Positions 52,447 to 62,842 of a stretch of 64,000 nucleotides of DNA are shown one piece after another. The stretch comes from SVTX01 sp045132775 (GTDB taxonomy: Bacteria; Bacillota; Clostridia; Oscillospirales; CAG-272). The stretch's first letter is position 1. Each line of letters opens with the position of its first letter. The notes under the pieces were generated by a model, which had not been told where the DNA came from, ran no database searches, and saw only the letters and a list, made by a program, of their open reading frames with translations. The position numbers and the translations under genes were made by a program. The DNA is taken from contig JBGUSX010000141.1 in NCBI GenBank assembly GCA_045132775.1, positions 8,951-72,950 of the forward strand, in the 5' to 3' direction.

Positions 52447-53364
52447 ATGAAAAAGAACACGTCGAGAAGCTTCGACAAGGCGGCGGCGGTCGCCTGCGGC
52501 AGCCCTCAGACAAGCGGCGCAGCGGACGTCGTAACGCTGTACATCGATATGCTCTGCGAGAGATTCAAGGATCGCGGCATCAAAACGAGCGTACAGAGCA
52601 GTGCTGAGGAATATAGCGGCAGGGACAGTGCAAGGAGCCGACTCGTAAGCCTTTATCCATCGATGGCAGGTGTGTCAGCGAAGGATGAAAAATACAATAG
52701 TATCAACGTGGGCGGAAGAGCCTGTATGTCGAGCGAGGATTTCGCAAACTACTACAGGGATCTGCGTGACTATAAGATGCCCCGATTCTACTCCCGCGCG
52801 GAAAAGGAGTATGAAGAAGCGGAAGCGGCAAAAGTGGCGGAAGGTGTGCAGGAAACGGGTAACCCGCCAAAAAAAGCCGTGTGGCTTACCGTAAAGGGAC
52901 GCATTAAAAGCATAACGTCTCATCTCGGCAAAGAGGAATTCACAAAATTCAGTGAAGAGTGGTTCGAGCTTGAAAGCGGAGATGAGATCAGAGAGGGAGA
53001 GAAGAGGAGGATGCCACGCGGAGTCATCCCGACGATTCTCGCAGTATCGCTCTCACTTATGCTTATAGTGTGCAGCTCGGTTATGGTAAGCCGCGCATCA
53101 GCAGAGGTAAGCGCACTTGAGGACAAGATCGACTCACTCGGTGTCGAGATAAGAGACCTTGAGGGAAAGCTTGAGGTCAAGAACGACATGCTCGAGATAT
53201 ACCGTATAGCTACCGAGCAGTACGGAATGATCAGCGAGGATTATGCATCGTCGAGATACGTTGACATAAGAGAGGACGAGCAGATCAAGTCTGCAGATAA
53301 GGGCGAGAAAAAAGGCTCGTGGCTTGACGAGCTATTAAGAGCGATAGGCTTCAAAAAGGATTGA
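52447..53364 (+). CDS. FtsL-like single-pass protein with long N-terminal extension
   Basis: 305 residues; ATG after CGGAGAAATAAA. About 190 residues of charged cytosolic sequence precede one membrane helix (VIPTILAVSLSLMLIVCSSV, about 196-217). A heptad coiled coil (VSALEDKIDSLGVEIRDLEG) and a short tail follow. This topology, and its position between rsmH and ftsI, fit FtsL/DivIC of the septal FtsQLB complex. FtsL is normally about 100-120 residues; the large cytosolic part is unusual and unrecognised. Confidence 0.72.
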   Translation: MKKNTSRSFDKAAAVACGSPQTSGAADVVTLYIDMLCERFKDRGIKTSVQSSAEEYSGRDSARSRLVSLYPSMAGVSAKDEKYNSINVGGRACMSSEDFANYYRDLRDYKMPRFYSRAEKEYEEAEAAKVAEGVQETGNPPKKAVWLTVKGRIKSITSHLGKEEFTKFSEEWFELESGDEIREGEKRRMPRGVIPTILAVSLSLMLIVCSSVMVSRASAEVSALEDKIDSLGVEIRDLEGKLEVKNDMLEIYRIATEQYGMISEDYASSRYVDIREDEQIKSADKGEKKGSWLDELLRAIGFKKD

Positions 53365-53604
53365 AGCAATATTAAAAAATGAAAACGGGTCAAACGGCCT
53401 CTGATGTCCAATGCTGGCAGTTTCGGAGGTCGTTTCTCGTATAAACAAGCATAAAAACAAGTAAAAAAAGGCGAAAAAGATACCAAAAAGCATAAAAAAC
53501 GGGTGTTTTTCGTCTATCATATTGAGGTAGGGACAGGCATATAGTTTAGAGAAACCGAATGCTTGTCAGATAATAAAAAAGTTTATTTTGGGGAGGAGAG
53601 AACT

Positions 53605-55926
53605 ATGGAGAGCACAACGCCGTCAACAAAGATGCGCCGTCGCGCAGGGGCGATATGCATAGTACTCAGCCTCCTTTTTATTGCCCTTGCGCTGAGGATA
53701 CTTTTCTATCAGACCTTCAAATACGACGAGTATAATCAAAAGGTGCTCGATCAGATAACAAGGGAGACAAAGGTCAGTGCAAACCGAGGCAATATATACG
53801 ATACGAACGGAGTGGTAATCGCCACCAACATAACCACCTACCGTCTCTTTATCGACCCCGCAACGATAGCAAGACAGTCAGAGGCGGACGGAGTAAATTA
53901 CGCGGATATGATCGCGAGAGGGATAAGCGCGATAGATACGCTCGGTGTTTCGTACGACGACGTAATGAAGCAAGCGACCTATACGAAATACCGTGACAGA
54001 ACGCTCGCAAGACATATATCCGAGGAGCAGGCAGAGGCGGTAAGAGTATTGCTCGACAGCACGGGACTTGACGACAAAGCACTGCTTTTCCTCCAGGCAA
54101 CAAGCAAGAGATACTACCCCTACGACACACTTGCAAGCCACGTTATCGGCTTTACGGGAAGTGACGGCACGGGACTTTACGGACTTGAATATACCTACAA
54201 TCAGCTCTTGAAGGGCACCGACGGAAAGTACATTGGAGCAAAGGACACCTACGGCAATGAAATGGTGTACGATTACGAGAGCTATATCCCCGCAATAGAC
54301 GGCTATAACGTCACAACGACGATAGACGTTTATATCCAGGCGGAGCTTGAGGAGCAGTTAAAGCAATCCTATCTCGAATCCGACGCAAAGAGCCGCGCCT
54401 GCGGAATAGTAATGGACGTTGATACGGGAGCGATACTTGCAATGGCAGTGTACCCGCCCTATAACCTCAACGAACCGTCAAAGCTCGACGACCAAAGTCA
54501 GAAAACGCTTGATGAGAGCGGATTTGACAAGGAGAGCGAGGAATATAGCAAGCTTCAGCAGGAGCTTATGCTCAAGATGTGGAATAATAAGGCGATAACC
54601 GAGCTTTATATGCCGGGATCGACCTTCAAGGTAATAACCGCGGCTATGTCGTACGAAGAGGGCATCGTCAAGGACGAGGAGAAATTCTCCTGCCCGGGTT
54701 ACTATATAGTAAATGGAAACAGGATCAAGTGCCACTACCACGCAGGTCACGGTATGCTGACCTTCGCGCGCGGACTTCAGCAGTCCTGCAACCCCGTGCT
54801 TATGCAGATGGGACTCAGACTCGGAGTTGAGAATTATTACGAATATTTCTCGGCACTCGGTTATTTTGAAAAAACGGGAATAGATGCATCGGGCGAGGAG
54901 TACACCAAGGAGGGAGTTACCTTCTGGGATAAGGACCTCTTTGCAAGCGCAGATATATATCTTGCGACCGCGTCGTTCGGACAGAACTTCAAGATCTCTC
55001 CGATAGCACATCTCACCGCAATAAATACCGTTGCAAATGACGGAAATCTTGTAACACCGCACTTTATCAAGGAAATAACCGATAAAGACGGAAAGGTCAT
55101 TTATTCTTATGAAACAGAAGTAAAGAGACAGGTGTTCAGCAAGGAGACCTGCGATAAGGTCTCGGATATTCTTGAAGAGGGCGTTGCCACCGACGGAGGA
55201 TCGAAGGCGGCTTACGTTCCGGGCTTCAGAATAGCGGCAAAGACAGGAACGAGTGAGAAAAAGGACGTCCACGATACACCCTATATCCCTTACGTTTGCT
55301 CGGCAATCGCGTTTGCACCTGCCGAGAAGCCCGAGGTGTCGGTGCTCTTTATGGTCGACGAACCGACCGACGGCGTGCTTTACGCAAGCGTTATCGCCGC
55401 ACCCTACGTCGGCTCATTGCTCAAGGAGATACTCCCGTATCGAGGGGTAAACGCAGAGTACGAAGAGGGAGAGATCGAGCCCGTGAGCGCACCCTGGCTC
55501 ATAGCCGCAAAGACAGAGACAGCGAAGTCGCTTGCCGAAATGCTTGGATTTAAGGTCGAGGTGGTCGGCGACGGAGAGTTCGTCAAGGATCAGTCACCCG
55601 CAATGGGCGCACAGCTCGATCCCAATAACGCAAAGATAATTCTTTATACTACCGATGAAGCGGTCAAGCAAAAGAAGACCGTGACCGTTCCGAGCCTTGC
55701 GGGAATGACCGCAGTGGCGGCTAACGGAACGCTTGCAAATCTCGGATTGAATATAAGAATTTTCGGCACACCCAATTATCTTGCAAGCGGTGTTGTCGTA
55801 GTAAAGCAGACACCCGCGGCAGGAACCGTCGTTGACGAGGGAACTGTTATTGAGGTGACGTTCGGAGATCCGAACGCATCGGATAACACATATTACGATC
55901 CCGATACAGACGTTGAATGGCAATAA
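53605..55926 (+). CDS. Class B penicillin-binding protein with two PASTA domains (FtsI/SpoVD type)
   Basis: 773 residues from the ATG at 53605, preceded by GGGGAGGAGAG; the TTG at 53563 is less likely. Membrane helix at about 15-35, then the dimerisation domain (RGNIYDTNGVVIATN). Transpeptidase motifs: STFK (MPGSTFKVI), SCN (QQSCNPVLMQMG) and KTG (AAKTGTSEK). Two PASTA domains lie at the C-terminus (about 630-690 and 695-755). Cross-links septal or spore-cortex peptidoglycan. Cluster position fits FtsI; PASTA domains also occur in SpoVD. The 240-base gap before it holds a possible attenuator hairpin (53389-53434). Confidence 0.92.
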   Translation: MESTTPSTKMRRRAGAICIVLSLLFIALALRILFYQTFKYDEYNQKVLDQITRETKVSANRGNIYDTNGVVIATNITTYRLFIDPATIARQSEADGVNYADMIARGISAIDTLGVSYDDVMKQATYTKYRDRTLARHISEEQAEAVRVLLDSTGLDDKALLFLQATSKRYYPYDTLASHVIGFTGSDGTGLYGLEYTYNQLLKGTDGKYIGAKDTYGNEMVYDYESYIPAIDGYNVTTTIDVYIQAELEEQLKQSYLESDAKSRACGIVMDVDTGAILAMAVYPPYNLNEPSKLDDQSQKTLDESGFDKESEEYSKLQQELMLKMWNNKAITELYMPGSTFKVITAAMSYEEGIVKDEEKFSCPGYYIVNGNRIKCHYHAGHGMLTFARGLQQSCNPVLMQMGLRLGVENYYEYFSALGYFEKTGIDASGEEYTKEGVTFWDKDLFASADIYLATASFGQNFKISPIAHLTAINTVANDGNLVTPHFIKEITDKDGKVIYSYETEVKRQVFSKETCDKVSDILEEGVATDGGSKAAYVPGFRIAAKTGTSEKKDVHDTPYIPYVCSAIAFAPAEKPEVSVLFMVDEPTDGVLYASVIAAPYVGSLLKEILPYRGVNAEYEEGEIEPVSAPWLIAAKTETAKSLAEMLGFKVEVVGDGEFVKDQSPAMGAQLDPNNAKIILYTTDEAVKQKKTVTVPSLAGMTAVAANGTLANLGLNIRIFGTPNYLASGVVVVKQTPAAGTVVDEGTVIEVTFGDPNASDNTYYDPDTDVEWQ

Positions 55927-56005
55927 GGTCATAAAAATATAGGAAGATAAAAAAGCAGGAAGCATAAACAGGAAGAAAAAAGATAATATTTTTCGGAGGG
56001 TTATG

Positions 56006-57568
56006 ATGCTGCTTTCAAAGCTTCTTATAAATTCAGATCTCGGACAGTATACGGTAATAGACTCAAGGGACGGGAATGAAACGACAACTTCTAATATCAA
56101 TATTGAAGAATTATTCACAGATTCAAGGCAGGTAGTCAAAAACGGGCTATATATAGCTCTTGACGGCTTGCATACCGACTCACATAAATGTGTGGGAGAG
56201 GCGGCAGACCACGGTGCAAGAGCCGCAATAGTTTCGCGGCAAGCCTACCTTGAGGGAAGAGTAAGCAGATCGATCGAGCCGCACCTCTTGATTTTGGTGG
56301 ATGACACGAGGGAAGCGTTTGCGAAAATATACGCATCCCGATATTCAAATCCGCAAAAGAGCATGACCTTTATCGGAGTCACGGGAACAAACGGAAAAAC
56401 CACAGTTTCGAGAATGATATTCGAAATACTGACTCGTTCGGGGCATAAATGCGGACTTGTCGGCACCGAGGGAAGCTTTATCTCGGGCAGTGAAGATGAT
56501 GCGTCTACCTGCACAGAGCTTGGTATCAAGCCAAGGAGTGCACTTGCCAATATGACCACTCCCGACCCACCCGAGCTCTATCAGATACTCGACCAAATGA
56601 GAAAATCGGGTGTTATATACGTCGTAATGGAGGTCACCTCGCACTCTCTTGCACTCGGGAAGGTCGCGCCGATCTTCTTTGACGTCGGAGTGTTCACAAA
56701 TCTCACAGAGGATCACCTTGATTTTCATCTTTCAATGGAGGAATATTTCAAGGCAAAGAAAAAGCTGTTCTCCCGTTGCAGATCTGCGATAGTAAATATC
56801 GACGATAAATACGGAAGAAGACTTGCAGAGGAGCTTGAGATAAACAGATACACCTGCTCGGCAGAGGGCAGAGCGGCGGATTATAACGCCTGCGACGTGC
56901 GAAGCCTAGGTGAGCGCGGTGTGGAATACAGACTCGCATCGGGAAGAATGAGACTTCGCCTGCGGACAAGGATCCCGGGCGGTGTTACAGTAATGAACAC
57001 GATGCAAGCCGCGGCGGCTTGTAATCTGCTCGGCATCTCGGCAAGAGATATAAAGGATTCAGTAGCCTCGATCGAGGGAATAAAAGGCAGGCTTGAACGC
57101 ATAAAGCTTCCAAATTACGTTAATTTTTCGGTATATATAGACTACGCGCACACACCGGACGCGCTTGAAAATCTCTTGCGAAGTGCAAAAATGCTCGCAG
57201 GACGAAATCAGAGAGTCGTCTTGGTCTTTGGGTGCGGAGGAGACAGAGAAAAGCAAAAAAGAGGCATGATGGGACGCATCGCGTCACAAATGGCAGACTT
57301 TTTCGTGGTGACGGAGGACAATTCAAGGAGCGAGCGAACCTCGGATATAATCGATGAGATCGTATCGGGAATAACCGACGAGGGACATTATACCGTCATA
57401 GAGGACAGAGAAAAGGCGATCGAATACGTCATAAAGAACGCGAGAGATGGGGACATCATCCTGCTCGCAGGCAAGGGACACGAGGAATATCAGATAAAGG
57501 GCAACGAAAAGAGAGAATTTTCGGAGCGCAAAATAGTTGAGAGATACACAAAGAGATACTACGGATGA
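56006..57568 (+). CDS. murE: UDP-MurNAc-tripeptide synthetase MurE
   Basis: 520 residues. Tandem ATG at 56003 and 56006; the second is better spaced from GGAGGG. ATP-binding loop TGTNGKTT, conserved TTPDPPELYQ, EVTSHSLAL and NLTEDHLDFH. The substrate motif reads DNSRSE, keeping the Arg of the DNPR motif that selects meso-diaminopimelate. Cytoplasmic ligase adding the third amino acid of the stem peptide. Confidence 0.94.
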   Translation: MLLSKLLINSDLGQYTVIDSRDGNETTTSNINIEELFTDSRQVVKNGLYIALDGLHTDSHKCVGEAADHGARAAIVSRQAYLEGRVSRSIEPHLLILVDDTREAFAKIYASRYSNPQKSMTFIGVTGTNGKTTVSRMIFEILTRSGHKCGLVGTEGSFISGSEDDASTCTELGIKPRSALANMTTPDPPELYQILDQMRKSGVIYVVMEVTSHSLALGKVAPIFFDVGVFTNLTEDHLDFHLSMEEYFKAKKKLFSRCRSAIVNIDDKYGRRLAEELEINRYTCSAEGRAADYNACDVRSLGERGVEYRLASGRMRLRLRTRIPGGVTVMNTMQAAAACNLLGISARDIKDSVASIEGIKGRLERIKLPNYVNFSVYIDYAHTPDALENLLRSAKMLAGRNQRVVLVFGCGGDREKQKRGMMGRIASQMADFFVVTEDNSRSERTSDIIDEIVSGITDEGHYTVIEDREKAIEYVIKNARDGDIILLAGKGHEEYQIKGNEKREFSERKIVERYTKRYYG

Positions 57569-57591
57569 GTGGACTCATCGGGGAGAGATAA

Positions 57592-59010
57592 ATGAAGATA
57601 AAGCTTGGACTTGGAAGATTGACTATGGAAAGCGTCGCGCGATACTGCTCGGGCGAGCTTTACGACTATACAAAAGAGGAAAACTGCTCGGTCGCATACG
57701 TCTGCACGGACAGCAGAGAGGCGGATAGCGAAACAATGTTCGTAGCAACTCGCGGTGAGCGGGTGGACGGACACGACTATATAATCAGCGCAATTGACCG
57801 CGGATGCAAGTGTATCCTTTGCGAATACGTGCCCACCGACATCGCGGGCAGAGCGGTAGCGTTCGTCACGGTTGAAAACTCCATAGATGCCTTTGCGCTC
57901 ACGGCGAAAGGGTACAGAGAAGAAAAGAAGCTCAGAACAGTGGCAATAACGGGAAGTGTCGGAAAAACGACCACAAAGGAGCTCACCGCATCAATTCTCA
58001 CAAGAGCTACAAACCTTTATGCCACAAGCGGAAACTTCAACAGCGTGATCGGAATGCCGATGTCGCTTATGGAAGCTCCGAGCGACAAAGACACCGCAGT
58101 CTTCGAGATGGGAATGAGCGGATTTGGAGAGATCAGCAGTATGTCCCTCACCGCAACTCCCGACGTTGCAATGGTGGTTAATATCGGCTCCTCACACCTC
58201 GAATATCTCAAAACAAGAGAAAACATAGCACGCGCAAAGCTCGAGATTGCCGATGGACTTTGCGAGGGCGGATTTCTTCTGCTCAACGGAGACGAGCCCT
58301 TGCTTCGTAAGGATTTTACCGATAAAAAATACAATGTCCTCTACCTTGGCACAGAGAACAAGGATGCACAGGACGCATTTGCATACAACGTGAAGGTTGG
58401 CGAGAGCGGTACCGAATTTGACCTTGATTTCAGGGGTAAAACATACAAGACACTCAAAATAAAGCCGGTCGGTAAGCAATTCGTATATAACGCAATGTTT
58501 GCCGCAGTCGCATCGATCCTTATGGGATGCGGCGAGGAGACAGTAAGAGAGGGACTTGCCTCCTACACCCCCGACGGTATAAGACAAAATATAAGAAAAA
58601 CAAACGGCATCACCCTTGTTGCCGATTGCTATAATGCCGCGCCCGAGTCAATGAGGGGGGCTATAGACACCCTCTCTGCGATAAACATTTCGGGCAAGAG
58701 AATTGCCGTGCTCGGAGATATGCGCGAGCTTGGTAAGGATTCCGACAAAATGCACAGAGAAATGGGCAGATACCTTGTCGGGAAAGGCGTTGATCTTCTC
58801 TTTACCCTTGGCGATTCGGGAAAGCTTATTGCCGACGGCGCAAAAGAGAGTGGAATGAGCGAGGACAATATCTTCTCCGAGACCGACGTTGAAAACGTTG
58901 AGACACTTTGCACAGAGCTTGAAAAACGACTCTGTCACGGCGACGGAGTGCTTGTAAAGGCAAGCCGTGGAGTAAGACTTGAGCGAGTAATAGAAAGACT
59001 TTTCAAATAA
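57592..59010 (+). CDS. murF: UDP-MurNAc-tripeptide D-Ala-D-Ala ligase MurF
   Basis: 472 residues. ATP loop TGSVGKTTTKE, EMGMSGFGEI, VNIGSSHLEY and ADCYNAAPESM are typical MurF blocks. Adds D-Ala-D-Ala to the UDP-tripeptide made by MurE. Follows murE by 23 bases. Confidence 0.95.
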   Translation: MKIKLGLGRLTMESVARYCSGELYDYTKEENCSVAYVCTDSREADSETMFVATRGERVDGHDYIISAIDRGCKCILCEYVPTDIAGRAVAFVTVENSIDAFALTAKGYREEKKLRTVAITGSVGKTTTKELTASILTRATNLYATSGNFNSVIGMPMSLMEAPSDKDTAVFEMGMSGFGEISSMSLTATPDVAMVVNIGSSHLEYLKTRENIARAKLEIADGLCEGGFLLLNGDEPLLRKDFTDKKYNVLYLGTENKDAQDAFAYNVKVGESGTEFDLDFRGKTYKTLKIKPVGKQFVYNAMFAAVASILMGCGEETVREGLASYTPDGIRQNIRKTNGITLVADCYNAAPESMRGAIDTLSAINISGKRIAVLGDMRELGKDSDKMHREMGRYLVGKGVDLLFTLGDSGKLIADGAKESGMSEDNIFSETDVENVETLCTELEKRLCHGDGVLVKASRGVRLERVIERLFK

Positions 59011-59056
59011 AACGATACGGGTCAAACCGTGACAAATCGAAGGGAATAGGACAAAA

Positions 59057-60130
59057 ATGTTTTACACGATACTTGAAGGACTGAAATACAGCGAAAAAAT
59101 AGCCATTGAGATCACTCTCGTTGCCGTGGCGGTATTCTTGCTGACGGTGATAGCGGGCAAGGTCATCATACCCGTCCTGCGCGCCAAGAAGCTCAACCAG
59201 CCGATAAACGCATACGTAGCGGAGCACGCATCAAAATCGGGAACCCCGACGATGGGCGGTATCACATTTATCATTGCAACTCTTGTCGTAATGCTTTTGT
59301 GGATAATACTTGAAAGCTGCGGAGTTCTCGGACGTACGGGAACAGCCGAAAGGCTTATCCCCCTGGCACTTACGCTTTGCCTTGGAGTCGGAAACGGTAT
59401 GATAGGCTTCATCGACGACTATAAAAAGCTCGTCAAGAAGGAGAACGAGGGGCTCAGCGAGATGCAGAAGCTTGTTTTGCAGGTCATCATAGCGTCGGCA
59501 TATCTCTTTATGATGGGAATGACGCAGAACGTTACCACCGCATTCCACATTCCTTTCACAAATGTGCACCTCGATCTCGGATTTTTCGCGTATCCCATCT
59601 ATCTTCTCGTGATAGTCGGCTTTGTCAATAGCACGAATATAACAGACGGACTTGACGGACTTGCCTCCTCGGTGGGACTTGCATCCTCCCTTGGAATCGC
59701 GCTTATGAGCGTGATGAGTCTGCGCCACTTCAATATGATCGAACCTACAAGGGAAAGATACGTGGCGGTCGTAGCGGCAACGCTCGTGGGCTCGCTGCTT
59801 GGATTTCTTGTATTCAACCACTATCCCGCAAAGGTGTTCATGGGCGACACAGGCTCGCTTTACATCGGCGGAATCATTATGGGATGTGCAATAAGCTCGG
59901 GCGAGTTTCTGGCAGTGATACTTATGTCCTTCGTGTTCGTCCTCGATATGCTCTCAAGCCTTGTGCAGAGACTTTACTTCAAGGCAACGCACGGCAAGAG
60001 ACTCTTCAAAAAAGCCCCCGTCCACCATCATTTCCAGATGCTCGGATGGAAGGAGCCCAAAATTGTAACGGTGTTTTTCATAGTCAGCGCGATCTTTACG
60101 GCTCTCGGAGTCATAGGCGCATTGATATAA
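59057..60130 (+). CDS. mraY: Phospho-MurNAc-pentapeptide transferase MraY
   Basis: 357 residues, about ten membrane helices. Conserved Asp pair in GNGMIGFIDDYKKL, NSTNITDGLDGLASS, the FMGDTGSLYIGG loop and the HHHFQ motif. Makes lipid I at the membrane. Confidence 0.95.
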   Translation: MFYTILEGLKYSEKIAIEITLVAVAVFLLTVIAGKVIIPVLRAKKLNQPINAYVAEHASKSGTPTMGGITFIIATLVVMLLWIILESCGVLGRTGTAERLIPLALTLCLGVGNGMIGFIDDYKKLVKKENEGLSEMQKLVLQVIIASAYLFMMGMTQNVTTAFHIPFTNVHLDLGFFAYPIYLLVIVGFVNSTNITDGLDGLASSVGLASSLGIALMSVMSLRHFNMIEPTRERYVAVVAATLVGSLLGFLVFNHYPAKVFMGDTGSLYIGGIIMGCAISSGEFLAVILMSFVFVLDMLSSLVQRLYFKATHGKRLFKKAPVHHHFQMLGWKEPKIVTVFFIVSAIFTALGVIGALI

Positions 60131-60154
60131 TTTTTGAAAGGATAGGAAAGGCTT

Positions 60155-61414
60155 GTGAGTAAGCAGAAAAAGAGCGGATTTTTCACCCGCAGTGCAGAAA
60201 AACTGAATAATGCTTATGAGAAGAGCCTTGAGAGAAGAGACCCCATCTACCTCGAGCCTATCCATAAGACAGAGGAAAAAGAGGAAAAGATACTCTCTCG
60301 CGGAAGCATAGATTGGTATTTTCTCCTCATAGTGATAGCAATATGCGCGTTCGGTGCGGTAATGTCGTACAGCGCAAGCTTTTACACCGCGGAGCTCGAA
60401 ACGGGAGATAGCCTCTATTACGTAATAAGGCATATCGGCTTTATCTTGCTTGCGGCAATAGTAACGGTGCCGTTCGTGATACTTGCAAGACCGTGGTTCT
60501 GGAGAGCGTTCTCAATGCTCGCATATATCGCCTCAATAATTCTGCTTTTGGCGGTGCTGGTCGTCGGAGCAAGCGGAAACGGCGCGCAGAGATGGATAGA
60601 AATCGGACCGATCACGATCCAGCCCTCCGAGATCGCAAAAATGGCGGTAGTAATGTTTCTGGCACTCATAATGTCGAAATACGAAAAGCAGATCGAGCTC
60701 TCGCAAAGATTCAAGGGACATTTCCGCTATGCAGTTCTTTATCCCGTGCTTGTGATCGGCTCGATATGCGGACTCGTAATGCTCGAAAAACACTTGTCGG
60801 GACTTATAATTATAGGACTTCTGGGTCTTACCACAATGCTGCTTGGCGGTACGGATAAAAAGTGGATGCTCGCTATATGCGCTGTAGGTGTAGTGGCAGT
60901 CGGAGTCGTTCTTCTGTTCTCGGATTACGCGCAGGAAAGAGTCATGACCTGGCTCTTTATCGATAAAGCAGACCCGCAGGGCTCAGCTTGGCAGACGTTG
61001 CAGGGACTTTATGCAATAGGCTCGGGAGGAATATTCGGAGTCGGACTTGGCAACTCAAAGCAGAAGTACGGCTACGTATCAGAGCCGCAAAACGACTTTA
61101 TCTTCACGATCATCTGCGAGGAATTGGGCTTTATCGGAGCCGTCGCGGTGATCATTCTGTTCGGTCTTCTGCTCTGGCGAGGATACAGGATCGCATCAAG
61201 AGCGCCCGATAAATTCACCTCGCTCGTAGCATACGGACTTACCACGAAGATCGCATTGCAAACAATACTTAACATCGCGGTCGTAACAAATTCAATGCCG
61301 AATACGGGAATCGCGCTTCCGTTCTTCTCATCGGGAGGAACGGCACTGATGCTGCAGATATTCGAGATGGGAATAATCCTGTCGATTTCAAGATATTCGT
61401 ACGTAAAGAAATAA
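60155..61414 (+). CDS. SEDS glycosyltransferase FtsW/SpoVE type
   Basis: 419 residues from a GTG with AGGAAAGG upstream. Ten membrane segments; SEDS motifs GNGAQRWIEIGPITIQPSEIAK, FTIICEELGFIGAV and FFSSGGTALM. Polymerises septal or cortex glycan with the class B PBP. murD, usually located between mraY and ftsW, is absent. Confidence 0.93.
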   Translation: MSKQKKSGFFTRSAEKLNNAYEKSLERRDPIYLEPIHKTEEKEEKILSRGSIDWYFLLIVIAICAFGAVMSYSASFYTAELETGDSLYYVIRHIGFILLAAIVTVPFVILARPWFWRAFSMLAYIASIILLLAVLVVGASGNGAQRWIEIGPITIQPSEIAKMAVVMFLALIMSKYEKQIELSQRFKGHFRYAVLYPVLVIGSICGLVMLEKHLSGLIIIGLLGLTTMLLGGTDKKWMLAICAVGVVAVGVVLLFSDYAQERVMTWLFIDKADPQGSAWQTLQGLYAIGSGGIFGVGLGNSKQKYGYVSEPQNDFIFTIICEELGFIGAVAVIILFGLLLWRGYRIASRAPDKFTSLVAYGLTTKIALQTILNIAVVTNSMPNTGIALPFFSSGGTALMLQIFEMGIILSISRYSYVKK

Positions 61415-61433
61415 AACGGAAAAGAGAGACATA

Positions 61434-62540
61434 ATGAAGGTACTTATGACAGGCGGCGGCACCGCAGGACACGTAAATCCCGCAATAGCCATAGCCGAAA
61501 CGATAAAAAGACATCACAAAGACGCAGAGATAGAATTTGTAAGCTCAAATCTCGCGCGCGATAAGGCAAACGACCTCGTGCCCCGCGCAGGATATAAGCT
61601 CAATAAGGTCGACATCTGCGGAAGCTATAAGATATACGACCCCCGAAACCTCAAAACGCTTTATTATATGATAAAGTCGAATAAGCAGGCAAAAAAGCTC
61701 GTCGAAGAATTCGAGCCCGACGTAATAATCGGCACAGGCGGATTTGCGTGCTACCCCGTGCTAAACGCGGGCGCACAGATGGGCGTACCCACACTCGTCC
61801 ATGAGTCAAATGCGATCGCAGGCAAGGCGGTAATGAAGCTCTCGCCCTACGTCGATTGTGTAATGACTAATTTTCAGTCAACAACCGAGGCGATAAAGGG
61901 AGCAAAAAGGGTAATAAGAGTCGGAAATCCCACGCTTTTCGATATTTCCGCATCAGCAGAGATAAAGGCTGAAAGGAGAGACAATACAAAGCAGAAGATC
62001 ATCTTCGTCGGAGGCTCGGGCGGTTCGGAAACGATGAACGACGGAGTCGTGGATGCCCTCACAACACTCGCCGACAGATTCCCGAATGCAGAATTTTATC
62101 ACGCATCGGGAAAGCGCGACTATGAGCGAATGAGATCGGAATACGCGCGACTCGGAATTGATAAGAAAGAGAATGTGATCCTGACCGACTATATCTACGA
62201 TATGAAGGAAAGAATGGCAGAAGCAGACCTCGTGGTCTGCCGCGCAGGAGCGATGACGGTCTCCGAGCTTGCATTGCTCGGTAAGGCGGCGCTCTTTATT
62301 CCGTCGCCCTACGTAGTCGCAAATCATCAGTATAAGAACGCAAAAGCTATATACGATAAGGGCGCGTGCGAGCTTGTCGAGGAAAAGGACTTCGGCAGCG
62401 GAATACTCGCAAAGACAGTTGAAAAGCTTTTGAACGATAAGGAAAGACTCGCAATACTCGGCGAGAAGATAAAGGACTTCGCCGACCCCGACGCAAACGA
62501 AAAGATCTATCTTGAGATAAAGAATCTCTTGAAGCTGTAA
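61434..62540 (+). CDS. murG: Lipid II synthase MurG
   Basis: 368 residues. N-terminal TGGGTAGHVNPAIAIAE, mid VHESNAIAGKA, and C-terminal donor-binding block DLVVCRAGAMTVSELALLGKAA. Transfers GlcNAc to lipid I. Confidence 0.95.
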   Translation: MKVLMTGGGTAGHVNPAIAIAETIKRHHKDAEIEFVSSNLARDKANDLVPRAGYKLNKVDICGSYKIYDPRNLKTLYYMIKSNKQAKKLVEEFEPDVIIGTGGFACYPVLNAGAQMGVPTLVHESNAIAGKAVMKLSPYVDCVMTNFQSTTEAIKGAKRVIRVGNPTLFDISASAEIKAERRDNTKQKIIFVGGSGGSETMNDGVVDALTTLADRFPNAEFYHASGKRDYERMRSEYARLGIDKKENVILTDYIYDMKERMAEADLVVCRAGAMTVSELALLGKAALFIPSPYVVANHQYKNAKAIYDKGACELVEEKDFGSGILAKTVEKLLNDKERLAILGEKIKDFADPDANEKIYLEIKNLLKL

Positions 62541-62587
62541 CATCTCTGTCCGTTAAAAGCTTTAAATTTTGATTTGTCGCTGTGTTA

Positions 62588-62793
62588 AGCCTTCCCCAGC
62601 GGGGAAGGGGGACCGCTTGCGGTGGATGAGGAGGGCATTTTTTCAAGGACTTCACGTCTTTTGAGGACATTGTTTCGTTGCAAAAGATACCTTGTGCCAC
62701 ACGAAAAAATCCACGATACACCCGTGACGCACATTCTAAGGGCGACCTCCTCATCCACCACTTCGTGGTCCCCCTTCTCCGCTGGAGAAGGCT
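62588..62793. repeat. Palindromic MITE-like repeat between murG and divIB
   Basis: About 206 bp with inverted ends. Left: AGCCTTCCCCAGCGGGGAAG, then ACCGCTTGCGGT and GATGAGGAGG. Right: CCTCCTCATCCACCACTTCG, then GGTCCCCCTTCTCCGCTGGA and GAAGGCT. It can fold into a long hairpin and has no coding content. It fills most of the 302-base murG-divIB gap inside an operon. Related in plan to 30078-30212. Confidence 0.8.
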
Positions 62794-62842
62794 ATTCGTT
62801 AAATTGCAATTTACCATCCCCAAAAAGAAAGGAAGTGAGACC

